Shown: positions 10,701 to 20,100 of the stretch, piece after piece | Position numbering within the stretch: the stretch's first letter is position 1 | Layout: each line of letters starts with the position of its first letter | Assembly (NCBI GenBank): GCA_033807695.1 | Contig: CM066307.1 | Span: 3,844,001-3,908,000 of the forward strand | Origin: Daedaleopsis sinensis | Lineage: Eukaryota > Basidiomycota > Agaricomycetes > Polyporales > Polyporaceae | DNA: 64,000 nucleotides | Reading direction: 5' to 3' | Program-made: the position numbers and the translations under genes | The notes under the pieces: generated by a model | The model's database searches: none | Told to the model about the DNA's origin: nothing | The model's input: only the letters and a program-made list of their open reading frames with translations

Positions 10701-12504
10701 CCCAGGCCGTAGGGCTAATACGACGTCCATTCTCGTCTTCGAGGGACATGGCCGCGCGAAGGTGCTCGAAGTCAAGTTGGAAGTTCAGCTCGTCAGGGAT
10801 CTGCTTCGTAAGGTAGTGCAGCAGCTCCCCAGACGCACGATACACAAAGTCGAGGTACGCTTGGCGAGTAGTCAACCAAGGGCCGTCTGCGATCCAGCTG
10901 GCGTTATTCGTCCTCGCCTCCACGTTGTCGTAGCTATGAGGGCTGTTAGTCAATACCAGCCTGCACACTACTTGGATTCAGCACGTACAACGGGTCTTTC
11001 ATCTCTGGAGTGATTGCAAGGAGTTCGCCCTTCGGTAGTGCAGCGAGAGCGACAAGGGCAGAGCCATCGAGCATAGGCGACGAGGGGTAGGCAACCCCAA
11101 CAAACCGATAGGAGCGCTTGGAAGGCTGGACGCCAGGAGGGGATGTGGGAGGGAAACCACCATGGTAGCGTAGTCCAGAGAAGCAGCAACTAACGAGTCC
11201 TTTGAGGACTATACAGCAATATATTGAGTACATACAACTACAACGCAGACAAAACAACAGGATAGTCCGCACCGATGGCCACACCGAGCTCTGCGATCAT
11301 GAAGTATCCGGGGTTGTCCTTGGGCTCGAGGTCGCTCATGGCGATCATGCAAGTGTACCCACCAGCCGAGTCATGCTGGTCGACATGTTTTCCAGCGAAC
11401 TGACCAAGGTCACTCTTGAACTGCGACGCTGGAATAAAAAGTGAGCAATGATATGTAAACAATGCGCGTTGAACGTACCAGCAAGAGTGTCAGCGGGCTT
11501 CGTGGCAGCGATGTTGAGCTGCATCGTAGGGAATGCGTAATTGCCCTCATAGCCCACTCGCGGGAGGTTGGTGACCTCAGCCTGGAGGCGGAGCACATCC
11601 GCTATCTCTTTCGGACCTGTCTCGACACTAGCGATGGCAATGGGAGCCATAGCCTACATGGAACGAGGTGAGAAGACATGGCTAGGGGTAGCATGTGTAG
11701 CGAACGAGCTTACCTGCAAGGTCTGAAGGCGGAGCTCATGGTGCTCAGTCGCCTGTCCACCCAGGACCTTTGCACCAACGGTAGGACCAGCCAGGTTCTT
11801 CTGAACCTGGTAGCTCTGAGCCAGGCTGTACGCACGGTCCGAATTCGCGATATGGACGGCATTGACGTGCCGCTCCCAGGCGATACCACCAGCGTACTCG
11901 CCGTCGATGATGACAGGCTTGCCCGGGGTACGGTCTTCAGGCTGCCCCAAGATGGCGTCACGAGCAGCGGCAATTCCAGCTTCATGATCGGCAGAGAGGG
12001 CGCCCCTAAGCCCAAGGAATGCAACGTTGATAGGTGATTTCAAGAGACAAACAAGGAAACTTACTGCGGGGTCACCCACACCTGCACAACGTCGTCCATG
12101 GCCATGCCTGAGCCCCACATATCTCTGGCAAAGATGTAGTCGCCAGGAAATAGCTCCAGGTAGCCTGTAACCAGTTAGCTCTGACACATAACGTCGGTGA
12201 AGACCAACTACTCACCAGCAGCTTGCACAGCCTCTTGAGTACCGTCGGGAAGGACCACCTCCTTAACAAAGTCCAAGTATTCGAGCATTGCACTCTTGTC
12301 GGTGTTCTCCATGTACACATAGACATTCTGAGTCGTCTTGACATGGGCAAGAAGGGGGTGAGAGTTGATGCGGTACAGGAGAGGGAAGCGAGCATCGCGA
12401 CCGGCGAGGACAATCTCCTCTGCCCCAGAAGGTGGGTGTAAGGGCTGACGAAGAGGGGCTACAACAGACGTCAATGTACCAGACTCTGTTGAGGCCACTG
12501 GCAT
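7765..12504 (-). CDS. Gene C: candidate TET/JBP-like 2OG-Fe(II) dioxygenase with a large C-terminal domain
   Basis: Spliced minus-strand gene, estimated at about 1,350 residues. I chose the ATG at 12504 (MPVASTESGTL) because the following frame is continuous with HPPSGAEEIVLAGRD. Exons follow through GYLELFPGDYIFARDMW, the IDGEYAGGIAWERHVNAVHI exon and the 11.3-11.6 kb exons. The candidate catalytic core is HVDQHD (codons 11387-11379; H.D iron motif), then GYFMIAELGVAIGAD. After an intron comes LRYHGGFPP (distal His near 11163) and SYRFVGVAYP (possible 2OG-binding Arg). A serine- and lysine-rich linker with RKSSRKRKAL and RRSKRLRIQ follows. The 10.3 kb (branch GCTAACTAAT) and 10.1 kb introns were checked for phase. 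The last exon is one long frame (7765 to beyond 9678) of about 650 residues of unknown fold, ending in a GKGKGKGKGKGRAKQV tail. Biochemical role, if any, would be oxidation of modified bases; this is inference. Confidence 0.65.
7783..7815. repeat. Hexanucleotide repeat encoding the Lys-Gly tail of gene C
   Basis: A short run of TGCCCT/TGCCTT hexamers on the plus strand reads on the minus strand as alternating Gly-Lys codons at the extreme C-terminus of gene C. It is probably length-variable, being a perfect short repeat. Confidence 0.7.
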
Positions 12505-13600
12505 AGAACGTACGGGCACCTGGGGCTTCAGACATAGTGACCAGGGCTGAGCGATGCAAAGGAGGAGCGTAGTAGCTGAGAGAGGCACACACAAGGGCAA
12601 GCAGGTAAGAGAGAGTTGCAGGAGCGAAAACCGGGGGGGCGAAATCGTCAGCAGAGCAAGAAGTGGTCTTATCTTGCAAAAGAGGCAGGGACACTAGGTG
12701 AGTCAGAGCAATGAGACAAACGATCGGGAAATGCTTAGGCCTGTACCTGGCTCCATACTTACTTGAAGGATATTGAGCAGCGTCTTTTATATATCACAAG
12801 TAGAACGCCAGTCACCAACTGAACTAGCAATACGGCACACAAAGTTAGCATTTAGACATACTAGAGAGAACGCTGCAGCTTAAGTTGCAGATGTACAAGG
12901 GTTTGTTAAGTAGACGTTTCAGCTGGGAGCCTCATGATTGGCTGCTTCAGCGATCACATGATCAGAGTCCAAACCAAATGTCGTCGATGCAATTTTCCAT
13001 CGACGACATTTGGTTTGGACATTAAAAATATCTGGGCTAGGCCCCAAGAAGAGATACTACCAGGCCCAGCCCCACCCAGTACTTACCTGGCCAAGCTGGT
13101 CTAAGTTTGTAAGTTTGACGGTTTTCCTACAGGTCGTCAAAGAGGTCGAACACTTATCGTATTTTAATCAGTACCCATTATCTGTGAGGCTGATATTTAC
13201 AAAGTACAATACACCGTCTCGGATAGACGTACTCTACATAATCATTATGGACTAGAAGGCGTGCACCCCCCTGTCTATACAGCGGGTGGTAATGCCAAAC
13301 GTATGTGCACCCCTCTACACCACGGGTGTGCCAGCCCAACATGTACACAATGATAACAAGGGGGGCGAGTCTTGCACGAATCGCGGGGATAGAGAACGAG
13401 ACAGGGAAGCGACTTACCTGATCGCTACAGCCCTTATCCTGCATGTACTCACCTTCCCTCTACAGATACGGCACTCCACGGAGCAAGGCGTAGTCGCACA
13501 GCAGCAGAGACGAGAGTGAGGGGAGAGTCGAGGGCGACAGCAGCGATGTCGAAGAGGGTGGGGGCAAGGACGATGGCGGTGACGGGGACGACAACGTTGC
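12505..13600. promoter_or_regulatory. Left part of the C/D divergent intergenic region
   Basis: Upstream of the gene C start. It contains a TATATA motif near 12788-12794, a perfect hairpin (separate entry), and at 13258-13330 two GTGCACCCC-containing segments. No exon was recognised. The small ORFs here overlap on both strands and lack family resemblance. Confidence 0.4.
12967..13020. repeat. Perfect 23-bp inverted repeat with 8-nt loop
   Basis: Positions 12967-12989 are exactly complementary to 12998-13020, separated by the 8-nt loop CAATTTTC. The arm begins GTCCAAACC and ends GTCGATG. An AT-rich stretch (ATTAAAAATAT) follows immediately. It could be a structured terminus, a protein-binding palindrome, a replication or transposition signal, or a tiny foldback element. 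Confidence 0.95.
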
Positions 13601-14560
13601 GGGGTCGGCGGCGAGGACGACGGCGGCGGCGAGGACGACGGTTGGTGGCGAGGACGACGGCGGCGGCGAGAACGACGGTTGGTGGCGAGGACGACGGCGG
13701 CAGCGAGGACGACGGTTGGTGGCGAGGACGACGGCGGCGGCGAGGACGACGGTTGGTGGCGAGGACGACGGCGGCGGCGAGGACGACGGTTGGTGGCGAG
13801 GACGACGGCGGCGGCGAGGACGACGGCGGCGTTGAGGATGACGGTGTCGAGGAGGGGGTCGCAACTCTCGGGCCGTTTAACGCACCCGAGGTGGACGGAG
13901 GAGGAGGAGGTGGTGGTGGTAAGAAGACAAGAAGGGTGTCGGACTTCGCCGCAGAAGTCCAGGCCAGCCTGCCCGGAACTGGCCACGTGGGTCATGACGT
14001 AGCGTCCGGCCCCAGGCCCGGGCTCCCCGTAGCGCCTGCACAGCCACAGCCATGTGCGATGCACATGGCTCCCACGTGGCCCGGACTTGTGCGACCGTCC
14101 GGCCCCAGGCCCGGGCTCCCCGTAGCGCCTGCACAGCCACAGCCATGTGCGATGCACATGGCTCCCACGTGGCCCGCTGGACTTGTGCGACCAAGTCAGT
14201 CGCCTCTCTTGTTCTACTACCACCACCTCCTCCTCCTCCTCCTCCGTCCACCTCGGGTGCGTTAAACGACCCGAGCGTCAACGCCTCTCCTCCTCGACAC
14301 CGTCTCCACCGTCTCTACCGTCGTCCTCGACACCGCCGTCGTCCTCGCCGCCGTCGTCCTCGCCGCCGTCGTCGCCCCTCCCCACCACTCCGGTAGTCCC
14401 CGCCGCCGCCGCCGTCCTCGCGACCAACCCCGCTACCGCTGTCGCCCCTGCCGCCGCTGTCGTCTCCACCGCCGCCGTCGTCCCCGCCGCCGCCGTCGTC
14501 CCTGCCGCCGCCGTCATCCCTGCCGCCACTGTCGTCCTTGCCGCCGCCACCGTTTGGACC
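13600..14560. repeat. Large imperfect GC-rich palindrome built of a minisatellite
   Basis: The left arm (about 13600-13920) is a GGCGAGGACGACGG-type minisatellite followed by a segment at 13868-13920. The right arm (about 14217-14560) is its inverted counterpart. The segment at 13868-13920 is nearly perfectly complementary to 14217-14273, and homology continues outward through GACACCGTC and the GCCGTCGTCCTC repeats. The spacer is about 300 bp. Long ORFs on both strands (about 250-270 codons of Arg/Thr/Gly/Asp or Ala/Thr/Gly) are consequences of the repeat and are not called as genes. Confidence 0.85.
14004..14190. repeat. Tandem duplication of a 93-bp unit in the palindrome spacer
   Basis: Two nearly identical units begin at 14004 and 14097. 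Each contains GGCCCCAGGCCCGGGC and an internal palindrome, CATGTGCGATGCACATG. The second unit carries a short insertion near its end. Confidence 0.9.
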
Positions 14561-14599
14561 ACTCCCTCCCCGCTTACTCACGCTCTACGGTGTGTATAA

Positions 14600-15110
14600 A
14601 CAGCCATAGAACGTTTGTATAGCTGTAAGCCCGCGTCACTACCCGTCCGACTTCAAAGCCTGGCCCGGTTTCTACCTCCTTCCCTTTCCTTGGGCGACAT
14701 CTGGTCTGTTTGGTAAACATTCAAAGGGTAAGTTGGTAGATAGTGCATTGTTATAGATATATAGGTTGTGATTAAATGTGATAGCCTTATAACTAACTCG
14801 TAGGTTTAGAATTTGAAGCTCGAACACTACAAGGTAAGGACGGCACGGTAATAATAAGCACTTAATCGACCTGGCACACTAGATCTTTGAACGCACCAAG
14901 ACCTCGGTAAGTCATCTGCAAGGCTACACTGTTGAACGCGCAGACTCGTGGGTAAGTAATGTGAGTAAGTTTTTGTGAACGAACGAAACATAACTTGAAT
15001 GACTTAGGTGATTTGAACGAACGTCCGGCCCCTTTGTGTGAGATTCTATATTGCAATGATTGAATTGATCTTATAACACTTTCAATAGAGCAATCCCGCA
15101 TTGAATCACA
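14600..15110 (+). promoter_or_regulatory. Upstream region of gene D
   Basis: 510 bp between the palindrome and the gene D start. It has lower GC, a TATAAAC near 14594 and pyrimidine-rich stretches near 14670-14690. No coding exon was recognised. Confidence 0.35.
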
Positions 15111-17798
15111 ATGGCTGCAGTGTCTATTAACCCGTCGACTGAGCAATGGTAAGACTTTGTGTATAGTTTAATGACTGTTTTATAACATAAGGTTAGGCGA
15201 GAGCGCGTGTACACGTTCAGCGACGCCGAGAAAGCCGTCTACACTGTCGTGAACGTCCCAGATCGTATATATCTGCCAACCAGGGTTGAGAGAAACCCGA
15301 TAGATATGGCAACACTGCGCAACCTGCTGCAGCCTCAATACTCCGTGCATCAGGTACCAGAGGCTCCATACCTTCTCAAAGTAAACACAGCGAACGACTG
15401 CCTGCTCTCCTTCCTCGCTCTCAATTCAAGTGCCTTGGAGCCAGTGGAGTACGCGCGCTTGGAGTGGGGACTCTCTCTAGGTGTGCGCAAATCATGGAGA
15501 AGGCTCGAGCAAGCATTAGGGAAAATTGCAGACGAGCTACTGCTGTTTGCCAACCCAAACGCTGAATGGGGAATCATGGCGCGCTGGTCGCACTGGCCTG
15601 ACCCTGAGCAATTCGGCTACCTCAAATTTCACGGCACACGTAACGCCGCGAAAGCTGCAATTCTTCAATCCCGGGACGCCTTCGCTTTTCTCGCTGCCCG
15701 CTGCACTCTCGCGATCGCGCTATGGAGCAGGGGCCCTAATCCGTATGCATGGATCCCGCACCTCGCGAAGTTGAACGTACACCCATCATGGATAGATGGG
15801 ATCCAATCCTCCGTCATCTCGCAGTTTGCCCACTCGCTTCGCGTCGGTACAGTCATTGATCCCTTCGAATACGGTGCCCTCTCCCACATCACCGCCCTCC
15901 GCAGAGCAAAAGTGCCAGTCTTTGTACGATGGGGTCACAAAAAAGCTAACGTCGACAACGTGTGTGCCCAGTATCCCTTCATGGCCGAATTTAGTCCAAT
16001 TGGACGAGATGGTGCGAACGCCGCTGTGAATCCTCCCCTCCCCCATGCTCTGCATCATTACCTTCTGTGGCACAACAACGTCTCCCGAATGCACCCTTTC
16101 AAGGCAGGGATTGGCTTACGGAAACCTACGGGTCCTTTCCAGCAGCCCGGAGAGAGCGGCGCGCATTTTGTGACGCGTATGCGTGCCCGTGCACAGGCTG
16201 CTATGGCGAACGAGTCTGAAGCTCAGCGAGCGCGTCGTCTCAGACGGGAGCAAGTAGCTGCAAGCGGGGATTTGCCTCCACCATGGGTGCCCGTCCACGT
16301 GTGGCTCAAAGCAAGCGATCTCGACCAGGACATCCGTCCGGATTGGGCCGACCTCGACATCCGGGTGCGTGTAGACAGCAGCGCAGTCCCTGGCCTCTGG
16401 AGCACTCACGGCACCGCTCACCGGTTCTACAACTGGTACTTTGACGAATGGGATCTCGGCGCTCAAGACCAGACAGATACAGCTCCCATGCACGCCAACG
16501 CTGTCGAGAACCTCCAGGACTTTAACTGGCAGCCTGTCAATCTTGCAGACATGATGTCTGATGCTCTCCCCTTCCTTTTCCATCCTCAGCTGCCGCATTC
16601 TGGATCGTCGACGTTGGTGCACGTCTCTGAGTCGTTCATCGAGGAGTACTACGGCCTCGTCCCCTCACATGCTCTGCTGGACGCCGACTGCAAGGAGTAT
16701 CTCCCCCATGTTCATAAGGTCCTCGGGCTGGAGCCAGATGACCCTCGGGTTACAGACAGGGTCGCACGGAAAACCTACGCAGGGTTCATCTGGGCAGTTC
16801 TGAATGGGCAGCTCGGTCGCGAGGGAGTACAGCACTGTTGGGATCTAGACAGCCGCTCGGCGGGTTACCTGCTCAACCAGCCAGGGCTACAGGAGCGAGT
16901 CGGACGAATCACAGCAGCTCCAGTCACTGAACGTGCAAAAACAGCGCTGTTCTTCGTGCAGTTCAAGGCCGACCCTCATAATCTCGGCTGGATTCTAGCC
17001 GCTGATGCCCGGGTCGTACTATACCTGCTTCGCAGAGTCACCATAGCGACCAGTGCAGATGCCGCGACTGCTCTTGTGGCCGCAGGCCTCCCATTTCATA
17101 CCCTCAGGCTCTCGGCGTCCTCCGGTGAACCGTCTTATGCCGTCACCCTCTTTGGCTACATCTCCCCGTTCATCTTCCGTCGCCAGAGCTACAGACACAC
17201 CCCTGCAGACTACGAGAGCTATGAGCTCAGGGTGCTCCGGCTGCTCCAACGGCACCATATACGTGCTGTTCTCATGGCCGGGGGTATAATCTGGCGGATT
17301 GCAATGGAGGTGATCGGCTATGGGGGCGAAGATCTGCGAGAGAGAATGCTGCAAAGCGTCCTCTCTGGGCCATCCGATGCAGATGAGCACCATGCAGCGT
17401 TCGTCCGTGTACAGCCAGACATGTTCTACATGGACGACAGCCTGGACACAGACGCTGAGAATGTCTTCAGCGGTCTCTGTAAGCTCTACACAGGTATGCA
17501 GCCTGAGTAGCCTCATTCCATATATTTTAATACTAAATGGTATACAGAGCAAGGAGACCAGACAGAGGATACGTCATGGTGGCCAAAGCAGTCTCATTGG
17601 ATAGGCTCTGGTATGGACACCGGGATCTGGTCGCCTTGGAATGAGGCATGGTTTCAACGCAGATTGAGGGACATTCGGGCTGGACGCGCAGGGATGGTGA
17701 ATGCTGGCAAATGGAGATCAATGTTGACTATGTATCGGGCTGCAAATCATGTAGCAAAGGACCTCAGACGTGCAAGTGAATCTTTCTTACTTGTGTAG
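15111..17798 (+). CDS. Gene D: 861-aa uncharacterised agaricomycete protein
   Basis: Three exons fit by phase: 15111-15148, 15197-17493 and 17548-17798, totalling 862 codons including the stop. The start MAAVSINPSTEQW joins WRERVYTFSDAEKAVY across the first intron. Recognisable stretches are LEWGLSLGVRKSWRRLEQAL, a Trp-rich segment AEWGIMARWSHWPDPEQFGY, a basic region QRARRLRREQ near residue 370, RFYNWYFDEWDLG near 440, and the C-terminal WIGSGMDTGIWSPWNEAWFQ. The last two resemble motifs of an uncharacterised protein family with many copies in agaricomycete genomes (from memory). I see no signal peptide, membrane segment or standard catalytic motif, and I cannot locate a convincing DDE or tyrosine-recombinase site. 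It is divergent from gene C across a 2.6 kb structured spacer. Function is unknown. Confidence 0.8.
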
Positions 17799-17837
17799 CA
17801 ATTTTTTACATAGCTACTAAGTGTATCTATCTGTCTA

Positions 17838-17997
17838 TTGGACTTGTATATTAGATTAGTCCCAACTGTATTGATGCTAAGTACTGCAGCTGTGCAATGC
17901 CTACGTAGACTGAGTGCCTTAGACTTGATATCTGTTGGAATTGTATATGAGATTAGTTTCAATTATGCTAATGGTAAGTACAGCGGCTGTGCAAAGT
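17838..17997. repeat. Diverged direct repeat, about 62 bp, after gene D
   Basis: A segment at 17838-17900 (TTGGACTTGTATATTAGATT...) recurs with about a quarter of its bases changed at 17936-17997 (TTGGAATTGTATATGAGATT...). The offset is 98 bp. Both end in GCTGTGCAA. The two copies flank a non-coding spacer just past the gene D stop. Confidence 0.75.
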
Positions 17998-18033
17998 ATA
18001 TGTGGAATGGGCGCTTGTGTAGCCCTAGAGTGG

Positions 18034-18056
18034 GACCCTAACCCTAGGCTAGGGTT
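18034..18056. repeat. Telomere-like palindromic motif
   Basis: CCCTAACCCTAG (18036-18047) is followed at once by CTAGGGTT (18049-18056), so two CCCTAA-type units face one TTAGGG-type unit. It is too short to be a telomere but matches the fungal telomere repeat in both orientations. It lies about 240 bp past gene D, near the right edge of the four-gene block. Confidence 0.7.
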
Positions 18057-18945
18057 CAAACAGTAAGTAAATTACTTACCTGTGCTTATGTAACCATAAG
18101 CAGAAAGTAAGCGGTGTTTGAAATTTTTTCCCACGTACACGAAGTATCGTGACAAGCGCTGGGCCGAATCTCGACCATAAAGGACGATTTCTTCGTTCCT
18201 CATCAATCGTAATTGGTCAAAGACGCGAAGCTCAGCCAACTGCGCACTTCGCACTTCCGAGTCGCGAAAGCCCGAATACATACATACGACGGAACGGTTC
18301 ATCTGCAGTCTTGGATCTGCCTTTCCAGCGACATCGCCGCTTCTCTTACTACTCCACCGTGACCGACCACCTCCTCGTGCTAATACTAATACTTCCGCTT
18401 CGTCCGTCCGTGGATGCACGACTCGGAGCCACGACGTCGATTCGAACCCAGAGCACCATGGCTGACCGGTACTTGCCAGCACTACTAGTACCCCAGGTCT
18501 CCAGGATACTTACTCTCTACCGATTCTCTAGAGTCCGTATGCATTTGAAGGCAAGCCGCTGCCCGAGTCCCCGCCCGCGAACGTTCGAGCCACTGGCGCC
18601 CGAGTGCGCCCCCGCCCCCTGCTCCACACGCTTGGCGCGCGCGGTGTGTCCCCGCTCCACCGTGCTCCACCCAGCACAGGTCCCGGGACCCGGGGGCGCC
18701 ACGGTCTGAGTCTCGGGGAGCGTTGACGGTTGCCAAGTTGGAGCGTGTCACGCGGGGATTGACGTGCGTGACTAGTGGCTCCCGCGTGGGACATAACCAT
18801 CTTCGGTTGCGGTGAGTAGTAAGTACTACTAGTAGCCAGCCTACGCGCTACGCGCTTGCCGTGGTTACCCAACTGTGTACTTACCTCGGGTTTGACTCGG
18901 CCTCAGGCTATCTATCCTCCGAGTCGCACTCGCTGCGGCGCGTGC
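18057..18945. other. Non-coding or unrecognised stretch
   Basis: About 0.9 kb with only short overlapping ORFs on both strands. The ATG at 18458 opens an 84-codon frame without family resemblance. The stretch precedes a zinc-finger relic and may be its decayed 5' part. Confidence 0.4.
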
Positions 18946-19062
18946 GTGCGTCGCTCTCAAGTCGCCCGTGCAAGCGAGCCCATCAATATTCGCCCGCCCC
19001 TACGAGTGTCCATACCCCCTCTGCGGTCGCGCATTCAGTAGGCTCGAGCATCAGGCATCGGG
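18946..19062 (+). pseudogene. Relic of a Mig1/CreA-type C2H2 zinc finger
   Basis: One plus-strand frame reads YECPYPLCGRAFSRLEHQAS, which resembles the first finger of Mig1/CreA carbon-catabolite repressors (C..C...F.RLEHQ..H). The expected second finger (TGEKP linker and beyond) does not follow: the next bases run into a decayed TVP38-like copy on the other strand. No intact gene surrounds it. It could be a gene fragment moved with the duplication that placed the pseudogene here, or a chance partial match. Confidence 0.4.
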
Positions 19063-19089
19063 TGCGTACCACGCGCTTCTCCTCATTCA

Positions 19090-20100
19090 ATGATCAATCG
19101 TACTACGTGTGGTCTGTGGTGTTCTCCGACACCGATGTACACGACCGCGGGCTGCTTCGGGAGCGCGAGGAACGCGGCGACGAGGACAGTCCAAATGGAC
19201 ATGCCCGCCGTAGCAAACACGGCGGTGGTCGCTGATATCCTCCTTAAGAATGCGAGACCCCAGACCTCGGCGGGTGATCTGCCTGTGAACTACTCACAAT
19301 AGGAGGGATGGTGCTGTAGCGGACAATCGCGATCTTCATACCGCCCTCGCGGATGACCTCGGACATGAGCGCGTACGTGAGGTTCTTCTCGCCGAACTTC
19401 GATGCGCGCGCTTTGCAGCCGTACTCCGGCGGCACGTTACAGTCCCGCCCGGTCACGGCGCCGCGGGGACAAGGAATGTGGAATGAGGAGGGTGAGGAGA
19501 CTCACTAGTAGCCTATAGGTGACGAGCTCGCGGACGATAGTGCCTGCCGCAACGATGCCAAACCCAACCCAGACGCCCCAGACGTCTCCACAGAGAATGG
19601 CCACGAGCTCGTGGCCGAAAAGCTGCGAGGGCGGGAGACGGTGTGCATGCAACTCTGGGTGGCGCGCCTGCCAAGAGAATAGGTACGTACTGGTGGGGAG
19701 GACAGGACGATCATGATCGCTATCGGGATGAGCCATGCACCTGGCGTCCTGGAGTACTGGCGTTGAGCGCGATGTAGACAGATGGTTCGCGCCGGCGAGA
19801 GACTTAATCTCTCAGCCACTCGGCTGCGGGAGTTATCGCATCCAGGATCTTGTTTTGCAGGGCGACGAACGCGATGAGGAGGGCCACGATGAGGGTGGCC
19901 ACGAACGTGCCTGTGCATATGTACACAGAGTGACGCCGGGGGCGAGTCGTTGTCAGCAAGTACGCCGGGCGGAAGAGCGCAGACGGGGACGCACATAGAT
20001 TCCGCGGGTTCTTCAACCACTCAGAGCTGGTATGTTTCTTGAGGTCGAATTATCCACACGAACGGACCTTCCCCTTCAGCGCCGCATCTTCCGAGGACGT
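19090..20100 (-). pseudogene. Truncated TVP38/TMEM64-like pseudogene
   Basis: Minus-strand exons closely match the intact gene at 37371-39088: SSEDAALKGKVRSCG, KNPRNL, FVATLIVALLIAFVALQNKI, the VTT-like CGDVWGVWVGFGIVAAGT exon, SEVIREGGMKIAI and the AGMSVWT exon. Three defects are visible. Similarity stops abruptly at about 20100, so the start exon is missing. The codon after VRSCG is TAA where the intact paralogue has AAC. The 3' end breaks off after the VVYIGVGE exon, with the last membrane segment and tail missing. It also reads GTIVREL where the family has GT.(V/F)GE. It is most likely a dead duplicate of the 37 kb gene in inverted orientation. Confidence 0.85.

Noticed and set aside
12967..13020. 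Helitron 3' terminal hairpin
   Set aside because: The stem is much longer than a Helitron terminal hairpin and no CTRR end lies about 10-12 nt beyond it.
13414..14599. Long ORFs (up to 270 codons) on both strands with Arg/Gly/Asp or Ala/Thr repeats
   Set aside because: They are read-through of the GC-rich minisatellite palindrome, occur in several frames at once, and lack any domain or splice logic.
18034..18056. True telomere or chromosome end
   Set aside because: Only three repeat units in opposed orientation, with genes on both sides.
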